A stretch of DNA of 13,072 bases from Gemmatimonadota bacterium. Lineage in GTDB: Bacteria; Gemmatimonadota; Gemmatimonadetes; Longimicrobiales; Gaopeijiaceae. The stretch spans positions 1 through 13,072 of the forward strand of contig JAHHMJ010000611.1 in assembly GCA_018678395.1 (NCBI GenBank), written 5' to 3'. Position numbers and translations under genes: made by a program. Positions 1 to 9,670 of the stretch are shown one piece after another (position 1 is the first letter of the stretch; every line of letters begins with the position of its first letter). The notes under the pieces are model-generated. The model saw nothing but the letters and a program-made list of their open reading frames with translations, did no database searches and was not told the DNA's origin.

Positions 1-1173
1 GTCTTCGACGGCGAGGAGCGACACGAGGGTTGGGTCGTACGGGTCGGCGACGACCGCATCGTCGCGGTCGGTCCGGAGGCCGACGTGCCTTCCGACGGAG
101 CCGAGCGCGTGGAGCTGGCCGGCACGACACTGCTACCCGGCCTCATCGAGGGCCACGCCCACCTCCTGCTCCACCCCTACGACGAAACACCCTGGACCGA
201 CCAGGTCCTCCTCGAGCCGTGGGGCGAACGCGTCGCTCGGGGAGTGGTTCACGCGCGCCACACCCTCGAGGCCGGCGTAACCACGGTCCGAGACCTCGGG
301 AGCGAGGGAGCCGGCTACATGGACGTGGGGCTGAAGTCGGCCATCGAGAAAGGAGTCGTCCCCGGGCCACGGCTGATCGTCGCGGGTCCAGCCCTCGTCG
401 CGACCGGCGCCTACAATCCGAAGGGAGCCCCGGAGTGGGCCCTGCCCAAGGGTGCGGAAGAGGCCGACGGCGTCGACGGGCTGATTCGCGCCGCGCGCGA
501 GCAGATGGGGCGCGGGGCGGATTTCGTGAAGGTGTACGCCGACTATCGCTGGGGCCCGGACGGGACGACGGCGCCATCCTACACGCTCGCTGAACTGCGG
601 ACGCTGGTCGACGTGGTCGAATCGTCGGGTCGGCGCGTGGTCGCCCACGCAGCCTCTGCGGAAGGCATGCGCCGAGCGACGGCCGCCGGCGTCCGCACGA
701 TCGAGCACGGCGACGGAGGTACCGACGAGGTCTTCCGGCTCATGGCTCGGAACGGGGTGGCTCTGTGCCCCACCATCGCCGCCGGGTGGTCGATCGCACG
801 CTACGGCGGATGGGATCCGGGATCCGGGACCGAGCCGGCACGCGTCCAGGCCAAGCGGGAAAGCCTGGCTCGCGCACGAGCCGCCGGCGTGGACATCTGC
901 TTCGGCGGGGACGTCGGCGTCTACGATCACGGCGACAACGTCCTCGAGTTGGAGTTGATGGTCGAGATGGGGTTCACGCCGCTCGAAGCGGTGCACGCCG
1001 CGACCGGCGGGAACGCCGACATCCTCGAGTTGCCCGACCGGGGGCGGATCGCCCCGGGTCTGCTCGCCGACTTCGTCGCGGTCGACGGCGATCCGACGGC
1101 CGACGTCGGCGCTCTGCGACGGGTGCGGTTCGTGATGAAGGGCGGGTCCGTCGTAGTCGGGAGGACTCCATGA
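1..1173 (+). CDS. Imidazolonepropionase-like amidohydrolase (5' truncated by window edge)
   Basis: Metal-dependent hydrolase of the amidohydrolase superfamily, in the subgroup that holds imidazolonepropionase and Xaa-Pro dipeptidase-like enzymes; the substrate cannot be read from sequence. The frame is open from base 1, and the first visible residues (VFDG, then a beta-sandwich strand ending RIVAVG) match the family's N-terminal domain, so roughly 30 residues lie upstream. The in-frame GTG at 85 is internal and not the start. In the 390 visible residues the metal ligands are in order: HxH in GHAH (H52, H54), a candidate carboxylated lysine in FVKVYAD (K177), H216 in VVAHAA, H236 in TIEHGD, and the catalytic Asp in FGGDVG (D304). 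The C-terminal GRIAPGLLADFVAVDGDP closes the beta sandwich. Whether a signal peptide exists cannot be seen. The stop codon overlaps the ATG of the next gene, so the two are probably co-translated. Confidence 0.9.
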   Translation, partial: VFDGEERHEGWVVRVGDDRIVAVGPEADVPSDGAERVELAGTTLLPGLIEGHAHLLLHPYDETPWTDQVLLEPWGERVARGVVHARHTLEAGVTTVRDLGSEGAGYMDVGLKSAIEKGVVPGPRLIVAGPALVATGAYNPKGAPEWALPKGAEEADGVDGLIRAAREQMGRGADFVKVYADYRWGPDGTTAPSYTLAELRTLVDVVESSGRRVVAHAASAEGMRRATAAGVRTIEHGDGGTDEVFRLMARNGVALCPTIAAGWSIARYGGWDPGSGTEPARVQAKRESLARARAAGVDICFGGDVGVYDHGDNVLELELMVEMGFTPLEAVHAATGGNADILELPDRGRIAPGLLADFVAVDGDPTADVGALRRVRFVMKGGSVVVGRTP

Positions 1174-2564
1174 AACTGACTTTCTGGGGTGCGGCCCAGA
1201 CCGTGACGGGCTCGCTGCACATGGTCGAGTTCGGCAATCGACGGGTGTTCATGGATTGCGGGCTCTTCCAGGGCCGCCGATCCCTCGCGCGGCGCCTGAA
1301 CGCGGAGTTTCCGGCCGACCCCGGGACCGTCGACGCCGTCTTGCTGTCCCACGCCCACATCGACCACGCCGGACTCCTGCCCAAGCTGTACAGGGAGGGG
1401 TTCCGAGGGCCGGTCTACGCGACGGATGCGACCCGGGATCTGTGCGCATCCATGCTTCCCGACAGCGCCTACATCCAGGAGAAGGACGCCGCATGGGTCA
1501 ATCGGAGAGAGCGCCGCAAAGGTGCCGACCGCATCGAGCCGCTGTACACGGGCGACGACGCCACCGGCGTGCTGGAGCTCTTCGAGCCGGTCGAGTACGA
1601 GCACCCGTTCCGGCCCTTCCCGGAGTTGGAGGTCCAGTATCGCGATGCCGGCCACATCCTGGGGTCGGCCACCATGGTGCTGTCGATCCGCGAGGGCGAG
1701 CGCACCGTGAAGCTCGGCTTCACCGGCGATGTCGGACGGGATGATCGGCCCATCCTGCGTGACCCGCAGCCGATGGCCGATTGCGACGTGCTCATCTGCG
1801 AATCGACCTACGGAGGCAAGACGCACGATCCACCGGACCAGGCGCGCGAACGGCTGGCCGAAGTCGTGGGCGAGACCGCCCGCCGTGGCGGCAAGGTCGT
1901 GATCCCGGCCTTCGCCGTCGGCCGTACCCAGGAGCTGGTCTACCGGCTCGACCAGCTCACCAACGAAGGCCGGCTGCCCCCCATCCCGATGTTCGTGGAT
2001 TCACCTCTGGCGGTGAACGTCACCGAGGTCTTTCGACGGCACCCGGAGTGCTACGACGAAGAGCTCCGTACCTACATGGAGAGCGACGAGGACCCGTTCG
2101 GTTTCTCCCGTCTGATGTACGTGCGCGACGTCGCCGATTCGAAGAAGCTCAACGCCTCGAGACTGCCGATGGTGATCATCTCGGCCTCCGGGATGGCCGA
2201 GGCCGGTCGGATCCTCCATCACCTGCGCAACACCGTCGAGGATCCGCGCAACACGGTCATGATCGTCGGCTACTGCGCACCGCACACGCTCGGACGCCGC
2301 ATCGCCGAGCGACGCGAGCAGATCAAGATCTTCGGCGAGCCCTTCCGGCTGCGCGCCGAGGTCGAGGTGATGAACTCCTACTCCGCCCACGCCGACGAGC
2401 CCGAGCTGGTCCGGTTCGTGAGTCACCTCGACCCACGACGGCTGAAACGCATCTTCCTCGTCCACGGCGACCCGGAGCGCCAGACGGCTCTCGCGAAGGC
2501 GTTGAGCGCCGCCGGATACGGGGACGTGCACGCACCGGAGCGGCGCGAGACCGTGGAACTGTAG
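1170..2564 (+). CDS. Beta-CASP metallo-beta-lactamase RNA-processing nuclease
   Basis: 464-residue MBL-fold protein of the beta-CASP family (CPSF73/YsgA-like 'RNA-specific exonuclease' group). Members cut or trim RNA in the cytoplasm with two zinc ions; the target here is unknown. The zinc site is complete: HAHIDH (H61, H63, D65, H66), H162 in DAGHILGSA and D187 in TGDVGR. The beta-CASP part follows, with ESTYGG near 211-216, PAFAVGRTQE, FVDSPLAV, SASGMAEAGR, H407 in YSAHAD and H432 in FLVHGDPE. The N-terminus MKLTFWGAAQTVTGS is typical of the family, and the length is normal (about 450-470). The start is firm: GGGAGG at 1159-1164 lies 5 nt before the ATG, and this ATG overlaps the upstream stop as ATGA. 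The long frame running in from 765 is only read-through of an open frame inside the amidohydrolase gene. It probably shares an operon with both neighbours. Confidence 0.93.
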   Translation: MKLTFWGAAQTVTGSLHMVEFGNRRVFMDCGLFQGRRSLARRLNAEFPADPGTVDAVLLSHAHIDHAGLLPKLYREGFRGPVYATDATRDLCASMLPDSAYIQEKDAAWVNRRERRKGADRIEPLYTGDDATGVLELFEPVEYEHPFRPFPELEVQYRDAGHILGSATMVLSIREGERTVKLGFTGDVGRDDRPILRDPQPMADCDVLICESTYGGKTHDPPDQARERLAEVVGETARRGGKVVIPAFAVGRTQELVYRLDQLTNEGRLPPIPMFVDSPLAVNVTEVFRRHPECYDEELRTYMESDEDPFGFSRLMYVRDVADSKKLNASRLPMVIISASGMAEAGRILHHLRNTVEDPRNTVMIVGYCAPHTLGRRIAERREQIKIFGEPFRLRAEVEVMNSYSAHADEPELVRFVSHLDPRRLKRIFLVHGDPERQTALAKALSAAGYGDVHAPERRETVEL

Positions 2565-2565
2565 A

Positions 2566-3174
2566 GTGGCGGGCTCCCGACCCGGACCGGCACCCGCCGC
2601 AGTCACGCTCGGTCGCACGCTCCTCCTCGCGCTCCTCGCGTGGTTCACGCTCCGACAGTTCGCCGACGCCGACTACCGCGGCATCTGGGCCGGGCTGAAC
2701 CTCGTGCTCCACGAGGCCGGGCACCTGGCGCTGGGCTGGTTCGGAAGCGCCTGGCTGTCGGCGATCGGCGGCACCGCCTTCCACCTCGCCTGCATCGCCG
2801 CGGTGGGAGTCGCCTTCTGGCGCCAGCAGGACCGCTTTGCCGTCGCCGTGACGGTCTGGTGGGCGGGGACGGTGTTCGTCGAAGCCGCCCCCTACATCGC
2901 CGACGCCCGGGTGCAGAACCTCCCCCTCGTCACGGTCGGTGACGGCCCCGTCTCCCACGACTGGTTCGTGATTCTCGACGGTCTGGGGCTGCTCGCCCGG
3001 GACCAGCAGCTCGGAGGCCTGGCCCGCGCGTCGGGCCTGGCCCTTCTGGTGGCCGGGCTGGTCGGGGGCGCGTCGATTGCCGCCCGAGCGGCTCGCTCCG
3101 ACGGGGACGTCGACGGGGTGCCGACCCCGGTTCCGCGAACCGAAAACCGACGCCGCCCCCCGACATCGGGCTGA
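2566..3174 (+). CDS. Uncharacterised HEAGH membrane protein, possible M50-like metallopeptidase
   Basis: 202-residue predicted multi-pass membrane protein. Hydrophobic segments lie near residues 15-30, 66-85, 90-108 and 155-172. A zinc-protease-type HEAGH motif (49-53) starts a semi-hydrophobic stretch, as in M50 site-2-protease-like families. The usual third-ligand motif NxxPxxxLDG is not clearly present; LDG at 137-139, or the preceding HDW (131-133), could supply a ligand. APYIADAR (108-115) looks like another conserved patch. The C-terminal 25 residues are polar and basic, probably cytosolic. The GTG start lies one base after the stop of the nuclease gene with no Shine-Dalgarno sequence, so translation probably depends on reinitiation; no better in-frame start precedes the first membrane segment. 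Peptidase activity is inferred from HEAGH alone and is uncertain. The protein could be a non-peptidase integral membrane protein of unknown role. Confidence 0.78.
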   Translation: MAGSRPGPAPAAVTLGRTLLLALLAWFTLRQFADADYRGIWAGLNLVLHEAGHLALGWFGSAWLSAIGGTAFHLACIAAVGVAFWRQQDRFAVAVTVWWAGTVFVEAAPYIADARVQNLPLVTVGDGPVSHDWFVILDGLGLLARDQQLGGLARASGLALLVAGLVGGASIAARAARSDGDVDGVPTPVPRTENRRRPPTSG

Positions 3175-3214
3175 GAGGCAAGGCCGCCTTCGTGGGCGAC
3201 GGTCGATATTCGAA

Positions 3215-3244
3215 GCGGCCCCTCGGGATCACCCGAAGGGCCGC
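3215..3244 (-). terminator. Candidate terminator hairpin of the tRNA gene
   Basis: The arms 3215-3227 and 3232-3244 pair around a 4-nt loop. Read on the minus strand all 13 pairs form, one of them a G-U wobble. Read on the plus strand the same position is a C-A mismatch. This asymmetry favours a role for minus-strand transcripts, and the hairpin begins 23 nt beyond the 3' end of the tRNA. Only a weak T-containing tail (TTCGAATAT) follows, so it may act as a processing or weak intrinsic terminator. It could also stop read-through from the plus-strand operon ending at 3174. Confidence 0.5.
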
Positions 3245-3267
3245 CTGACCGCGTCGTCGACGCGGGA

Positions 3268-3341
3268 TGCCGGAGGAGGGACTCGAACCCCCGACACGCG
3301 GATTATGATTCCGCTGCTCTAACCGGCTGAGCTACTCCGGC
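3268..3341 (-). tRNA. tRNA with CAT anticodon, elongator Met type (Ile2 not excluded)
   Basis: 74-nt cloverleaf read on the minus strand. The acceptor stem is GCCGGAG/CTCCGGC with discriminator A. The D arm has GCTC/GAGC. The anticodon stem is GCGGA/TCCGC with loop ATCATAA, giving anticodon CAT at 3305-3307. The variable loop is GTGTC. The T stem is GGGGG/CCCTC with one G-T pair, and the T loop is TTCGAGT. The first pair is G1-C72, not the C1xA72 mismatch of bacterial initiators, so this is not tRNA-fMet. CAT with an A37-like loop can be elongator Met or the lysidine-modified Ile2 species; Met is the more likely reading but sequence alone does not settle it. The 3' CCA is not encoded (TCC follows the discriminator), so a CCA-adding enzyme is needed. 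It stands alone between two plus-strand genes. Confidence 0.95.
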
Positions 3342-3352
3342 GGGGGACGGAA

Positions 3353-3381
3353 AAGCTCGACGGGTGCCCAACCGGTGTCAA
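3353..3381 (-). promoter_or_regulatory. Candidate promoter of the tRNA gene
   Basis: A perfect TTGACA hexamer sits on the minus strand at 3376-3381, with its near end 35 nt upstream of the mature tRNA 5' end. That is where a -35 box would lie if transcription began a few bases before the tRNA. A matching -10 box is poor: at 17-nt spacing the sequence is GAGCTT, followed by a short T run. The TTGACA is notable in DNA this GC-rich, but the promoter call rests on one box and on position. Confidence 0.35.
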
Positions 3382-3490
3382 GCCCGAAAGGTGCCGTGTG
3401 GAACGGGGTCCGACGCGGCCCGGCACACCGGGGTGGAGGGACCGGCACGCCGCTTGCGCCCCACCCTCCTCGCAGCCAGGCTCCAGGTGT

Positions 3491-3508
3491 GGAACGTGAA
3501 GGCGTTCC
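3491..3508. repeat. Perfect 6-bp inverted repeat upstream of slipin gene
   Basis: GGAACG (3491-3496) and CGTTCC (3503-3508) flank 6 bases, about 70 nt before the slipin ATG. It could be an operator half-site pair or a small leader hairpin; chance occurrence is possible in GC-rich DNA. Confidence 0.3.
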
Positions 3509-3577
3509 CGGGGCATACCAAGTGTCCAGCACAGTCATCCTCACGCGCTTCCCAGCGCTCGAACTGCAGAGGGGTCC

Positions 3578-4522
3578 ATGGATCCGGGCACCATTCTGAT
3601 TCCCATCGGAATCGCCGGTGCGGTCGCCGTCATGTCGAGCCTCCGGCTTCTCTACGAATACCAGCGCGGGGTCGTCTTCCGACTGGGAAAGCTCGTCCGC
3701 GCACGGGGGCCGGGCCTGATCTGGCTCCTGCCCTTCGGGGTCGAACGCATGCGGAAGATGGACCTGCGCATCGTGGCGTTGGACATCCCGCCGCAGGACA
3801 CCATCACCAAGGACAACGTGTCGGTGACGGTCAACGCGGTGGTGTACTTCCGCGTCGCCGATCCGTCGAAAGCGGTCGTCGAGATCGAGGACTACTACTT
3901 CGCCACCAGCCAGCTCGCGCAGACGACGCTCCGGTCGGTGATCGGCCAGAGCGAGCTCGACGAACTCCTGGCGGACCGGGACCGCATCAACGACGTGGTC
4001 CGGGGCATCATCGATCAGGGGACGGACCCCTGGGGTGTCGAGGTGACCTCGGTCGAGATCAAGGATATCGGCCTGCCCCAGGAGATGAAGCGGGCGATGG
4101 CGCGTCAGGCCGAGGCCGAGCGCGAGCGGCGCGCGAAGGTCATCAGCGCCGACGGTGAGTACCAGGCCTCGGCGAAGCTGGCCCTGGCGGCCGACGTCAT
4201 TCGCGATCACCCCGCAGCGCTGCAGCTCCGCTTCCTGCAGACGGTGGTCGAGATCGCGGCAGAGAACAACTCGACGACCCTCTTCCCGATCCCGATCGAC
4301 ATCTTCACGCCCTTCATCGAACGGGCGACGGGTGTGAAGGGTGGAGGGTTCCCGCAGGTCGCCGACTCGGAGGACGAGGCCCGCCTGGCGCTGCCGGAAG
4401 GGGCGTCCCGCGAGCAGTTGGCGGCCGCGGCGAAGGCGGCACTCGGACTCGGCGGGGGCGCGCCCGAGGCAGCCGAGGCCGTACCCTCATCCGGGTCCGA
4501 GGACGCGGACGAGCAGGCCTGA
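3578..4522 (+). CDS. Slipin/stomatin-like SPFH membrane-scaffold protein
   Basis: 314-residue SPFH (band 7) protein of the slipin group, a membrane-anchored oligomeric scaffold thought to organise membrane microdomains and often to associate with an NfeD-type protease partner. Residues 5-25 form one N-terminal membrane segment, followed by [13 protein letters not shown] (26-38), the usual entry to the SPFH domain, which runs to about 185. [18 protein letters not shown] (177-194) is the hallmark start of the stomatin coiled-coil/oligomerisation helix. LFPIPID (235-241) follows, then an acidic, Ala/Glu-rich disordered tail (about 255-314). AGAGGGG-like purines at 3568-3574 sit just upstream of the ATG; spacing is short but no better start exists. 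No NfeD gene is next to it: the following genes are on the other strand. Identification of the family is secure; the cellular role is not. Confidence 0.93.
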   Translation: MDPGTILIPIGIAGAVAVMSSLRLLYEYQRGVVFRLGKLVRARGPGLIWLLPFGVERMRKMDLRIVALDIPPQDTITKDNVSVTVNAVVYFRVADPSKAVVEIEDYYFATSQLAQTTLRSVIGQSELDELLADRDRINDVVRGIIDQGTDPWGVEVTSVEIKDIGLPQEMKRAMARQAEAERERRAKVISADGEYQASAKLALAADVIRDHPAALQLRFLQTVVEIAAENNSTTLFPIPIDIFTPFIERATGVKGGGFPQVADSEDEARLALPEGASREQLAAAAKAALGLGGGAPEAAEAVPSSGSEDADEQA

Positions 4523-4531
4523 CGGATTCCG

Positions 4532-4561
4532 GCGCGGGCGGACGACCCGTCCGACCCGCGC
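4532..4561. terminator. Imperfect GC hairpin after slipin stop
   Basis: The arms 4532-4544 and 4548-4561 pair with one bulged A around a 3-nt loop, 10 nt after the slipin stop. There is no U-tract. It may contribute to ending the slipin transcript together with the hairpin at 4588-4626. Confidence 0.35.
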
Positions 4562-4587
4562 GCGGGCCGTCCCGACCGGACGTACCG

Positions 4588-4626
4588 AGGCCCCCTTCGA
4601 CGACGGCATGACGTCGGAGGGGGCCT
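4588..4626. terminator. Candidate bidirectional terminator between slipin and ftsB
   Basis: The arms 4588-4602 and 4612-4626 are 15 nt each, with a 9-nt loop. On the plus strand all positions pair (one G-U); on the minus strand one A-C mismatch appears. It lies between the two convergent genes, starting 65 nt after the slipin stop and ending 23 nt beyond the ftsB stop. No T-tract follows on either side, which is common in GC-rich genomes. Placement and stem length support the call. Confidence 0.5.
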
Positions 4627-4649
4627 GGTGCGTCCGGCTCACCCGGAGC

Positions 4650-7003
<2,354 letters not shown>

Positions 7004-7007
<4 letters not shown>

Positions 7008-7993
7008 GTCGACGGCCCTTCATCGAAGTGGTCGAAGCCACCGGTCATCGGTCGCTCCCGCCCGCGGGTGCGCAGCACCACCCCCTCCCCCGCCCCGACC
7101 GAGCCGACGCGCGTCAGCGCCACCTTCGAGAACCGCTTTCGGAAGGCGTCCGCGTGGGCGTCGAACTCCGGCGCCAGCACGGCGAGGAGTTCGTAGTCCT
7201 CACCCCCCTGCAGCGCCAGCCGGCGAGCATCGGCCGCACCGACGAGATCCACGGCCGCTGCGGCCACCGGTACGGCGTCGTCTTCGACGGTCAGCCGCAC
7301 GCCCGAGGCCGCGGCCACGTGGCCCGCATCGCCCGCGAGACCGTCACTCAGGTCGATGAGTGCCCGCAGATGACCCGTCTCGGCCAACCAGACCGCTTCG
7401 GCGGTACGCGGGCGGGGATGGGCGAAGCGAGCGCGATCGCGGGGGCCCACCGGGGCACCGCTCTCGAGGCGGGTCACCACGGCGGCGGCGAGGCCGAGCG
7501 AGCCCGTCACCCAGAGGTCGTCGCCCGGTCGGGCGCCGCGGCGGCGTGCTGGACGGTTCGTCCGACCGATCGCCACGACGTCGATCACCAGACCCCGCGG
7601 CGACCGGGTCACGTCGCCGCCCAGCACGGAAGCGCCACACGCCGCCGCCGCCGCGCGTCCTCCTCGACCGACCGCCTCGAGGGTCCCGTCGCCGTAGTCG
7701 TCGACGCTTCCCGCCAGTGAGAGGAGCACGCCCACGGGCGTCGCGGCCATCGCCGCCAGGTCGCTGAGCGCCGCCCGGACCGCACGTCCCCCGATCTCCT
7801 CGACATCGAGCCACTCCCGGCGGAAATGCACCCCCTCGACCGCCAGGTCGACGCTCACGACCCATCCGCCTTCGAGCACCGCCGCGTCGTCTCCCGAGCC
7901 GAGCTCGACGCCGGGGGGGGCGTCGTCGACCCCGGCGGTGAGACGTCGGATGAGATCGAATTCGGCTCCCGGCCCCAGCGGCGACGCCGTCAT
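7004..7993 (-). CDS. thiL: Thiamine-monophosphate kinase
   Basis: 329-residue cytoplasmic kinase of the PurM/AIRS-like ThiL family, catalysing ATP-dependent phosphorylation of thiamine monophosphate to thiamine diphosphate, the last step of cofactor synthesis. Visible motifs are GSGDDAAV (32-39, metal/phosphate), SVDLAVEGVHFR (47-58), the helix with LSDLAAMAATPVG (77-89), GGDVTRS (125-131), DDLWVTGSLG (158-167), IDLSDGL (213-219) and GGEDYELL near the C-terminus. The length is normal. The ATG overlaps the nnr stop as ATGA and has no Shine-Dalgarno sequence of its own, so coupled translation is likely. The coding strand carries a run of eight C at residues 25-28 (plus-strand G at 7913-7920), a possible slippage site. 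No other thiamine gene is in the window. Confidence 0.95.
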
Positions 7994-9552
7994 CGCGGCG
8001 CGTCCGCATCGAGAAGGAGCCAGGGAAACGGCAGATCCGTGACTCCGGGGCCCCGCTCGACGAGCGCCTCGGAGAGCCCGTCCACGACATCGGAGGCGGC
8101 GAGCCCGGCTCCGAGGCCGGTACGCAGCGCGGAACGCGCCGTCGCCAGCAGCGCCAGCCCCGCGGCCCGGCGCGGCTCGACCCCCTGCGCCAGGAATGCC
8201 CCGGTCACCCCGGCGAGCACATCACCCATCCCCGCCACGGCGAAGTCGGACGACGCGAGGGCGCTCACGGCGAGCGGGCGCCCTCGATCCGCGATGAGCG
8301 ACGGGGTCCCCTTGAGGACGACCACCGCTCCGCTCGCGGACGCCAGCGCCCGAGCCGCAGCGGGCCGGTCGGCCTCGACCGTCGCGGGCTCGCAGTCCAG
8401 CAGCCGCGACGCCTCACCGGGGTGGGGCGTGAGGACGAGGGGTCGATCGCCGTGGAGCGCACCCAGGCCGCGCGGTCGTCCGGCAGCCACCAGGTTCAGC
8501 GCGTCGGCGTCCAACACGGCCGCCCGGGCCCCGTCGAGCACCTGGCCGAGCGCCACCTCCGCGGCAGCGGACGTCCCGAGTCCGGGCCCGACGACCACCG
8601 CCTTCGATGCGTCGACCGCGGTGGCGAGCGCATCGCGGTCGTCGAGTGCCACGAAAGGCGCGTCGGGGAGCGTCGCCTGGAACACCTCCCGGTGGGCCCC
8701 GTCGGCCGCGATACGCACGTATCCGGCCCCGGCACGCAGAGCCGCACGGGCCGCGAGCAGCGCGGCTCCCGCCATCCCTTCGCCTCCGGCGACCACGAGG
8801 ACCGCTCCCACGCGATTCTTGTGCGTAGCCGCATCCCGAACGGGTACGACCCCATCGGCCCAACCCGGCGTGAGAAGGACCGCACCGAAATGCGCGTCCC
8901 CCGCGGGGGGAAAGCCGATCTCGGCCACGACCAGTCTACCGCTGTGACTCCGGCCGGGCTCCAGCAGGGTGCCGAGCTTGGGCCACCCGAACGAGATCGT
9001 GGCGGACGCCCGCACGGCCGGGCCCGGGACGGCCCCCGTGTCAGCCACGACACCGGATGGGATATCCAGCGCGAGGACCGGGCCATCGAACCGACCCAAC
9101 TGCTCGATCACGGTCGCGGCCGGAGCTCGGGGGGCGCCTCTCAACCCCGTCCCCAGAACGGCGTCGACCACGAGCGCGGCGCCCACGAGTGCCCCCTCGC
9201 CCGCTTCGACGCTCGGGACGTCCCAGCCGTGCATCAGTGGATCGTCCGCGGGACGCCCCACCCGCACCAGTCGGACGTCCCGACCTCGGGCGTACAGCGT
9301 GCGGGCGAGAACCACGCCGTCGCCGCCGTTGTTCCCACGCCCCGAGACGACCACCACGCGACCCGTCGGGGCGAGGTGGTCGGCGAGGTCGGCGGCCGCC
9401 CGTCCGGCGCTCTCCATGAGCGCGGACTCGGGTACGCCACCGCGCTCGATGGCCTCGCGGTCGAACGCACTCGCCTCGGTTCCCGTCGCGATCGCGACCG
9501 CCGAGCGGGCGTAGGGTCTGCGGGGCCCGTTCATCGAACGGGAAGGACGCAC
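7990..9552 (-). CDS. nnr: Bifunctional NAD(P)HX epimerase / ADP- or ATP-dependent dehydratase
   Basis: 520-residue fusion protein that repairs hydrated NADH and NADPH. The N-terminal YjeF_N domain (about 25-220) epimerises R- and S-NAD(P)HX, and the C-terminal ribokinase-like domain (about 235-505) dehydrates the S form using ADP or ATP. Epimerase motifs are GRGNNGGDG (71-79) and VDAVLGTGLRG (129-139). Dehydratase motifs are HKNRVGAVLVVAGG (244-257), VVGPGLGTS (320-328), LDADALN (347-353), LTPHPGEAS (374-382), LKGTPSLI (413-420) and AGMGDVLAG (440-448) with the catalytic Asp. The GTG at 9552 is chosen because GGAG lies 6 nt upstream. The ATG at 9534 (514 residues, no clear ribosome site) is a real alternative, since the family fold starts after both. 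It overlaps thiL by four bases. Confidence 0.94.
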   Translation of the reverse strand: MRPSRSMNGPRRPYARSAVAIATGTEASAFDREAIERGGVPESALMESAGRAAADLADHLAPTGRVVVVSGRGNNGGDGVVLARTLYARGRDVRLVRVGRPADDPLMHGWDVPSVEAGEGALVGAALVVDAVLGTGLRGAPRAPAATVIEQLGRFDGPVLALDIPSGVVADTGAVPGPAVRASATISFGWPKLGTLLEPGRSHSGRLVVAEIGFPPAGDAHFGAVLLTPGWADGVVPVRDAATHKNRVGAVLVVAGGEGMAGAALLAARAALRAGAGYVRIAADGAHREVFQATLPDAPFVALDDRDALATAVDASKAVVVGPGLGTSAAAEVALGQVLDGARAAVLDADALNLVAAGRPRGLGALHGDRPLVLTPHPGEASRLLDCEPATVEADRPAAARALASASGAVVVLKGTPSLIADRGRPLAVSALASSDFAVAGMGDVLAGVTGAFLAQGVEPRRAAGLALLATARSALRTGLGAGLAASDVVDGLSEALVERGPGVTDLPFPWLLLDADAPR

Positions 9553-9558
9553 CCGTGG

Positions 9559-9562
9559 CTCC
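9559..9562 (-). promoter_or_regulatory. Ribosome binding site supporting the nnr GTG start
   Basis: GGAG on the minus strand, 6 nt before the GTG at 9550-9552. It falls inside a possible hairpin whose arms are 9557-9563 (GGCTCCG) and 9577-9583 (CGGAGCC), so the site could be masked in the message. Confidence 0.45.
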
Positions 9563-9644
9563 GGGATCCGATGGGTCGGAGCCCGTATCGCGGGTCGGTG
9601 GGTGGCGGAAAGGGACTCCGGCGGGATGCGATCCGGAGGAAACC

Positions 9645-9660
9645 GGCGCCGAGCGGCGCC
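9645..9660 (-). terminator. GC-rich hairpin after the zinc-ribbon gene
   Basis: Two GGCGCC blocks (9645-9650 and 9655-9660) around a 4-nt loop form a perfect 6-bp stem, 10 nt beyond the zinc-ribbon stop on the minus strand and followed by GGTTTCC. A second 6-bp stem (9616-9621 with 9633-9638) follows. This 118-nt gap is the largest in the minus-strand cluster and may hold a partial terminator or a new promoter for nnr. The stem is short and lacks a proper U-tract. Confidence 0.3.
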
Positions 9661-9670
9661 ATGGAGACGC

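Larger units (their letters stand above)
3342..3577. other. Non-coding stretch between tRNA gene and slipin gene
   Basis: About 236 bases with no convincing gene; short frames here lack a ribosome binding site and family resemblance. It must hold the tRNA promoter (minus strand) and the slipin promoter (plus strand). Visible structure is an inverted repeat GGAACG-6 nt-CGTTCC at 3491-3508 and a 10-bp direct repeat GTGTGGAACG at 3396-3405 and 3487-3496, whose second copy overlaps the inverted repeat. GGAAC resembles the -35 of ECF-sigma promoters, but I could not pair it with a -10 element. Confidence 0.5.

Noticed and set aside
133..996. 287-residue minus-strand open frame opposite the amidohydrolase
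   Set aside because: Antisense shadow; the plus strand carries the ordered metal ligands of the amidohydrolase family.
765..1169. N-terminal extension of the beta-CASP nuclease
   Set aside because: The extra 135 residues are an Arg-rich out-of-frame reading of the amidohydrolase gene; the ATG at 1170 has a strong ribosome site and the family's normal N-terminus.
3077..3322. 81-residue plus-strand frame across the tRNA gene
   Set aside because: It runs out of frame through the HEAGH gene and then reads the reverse of the tRNA; its end is tRNA sequence, not protein.
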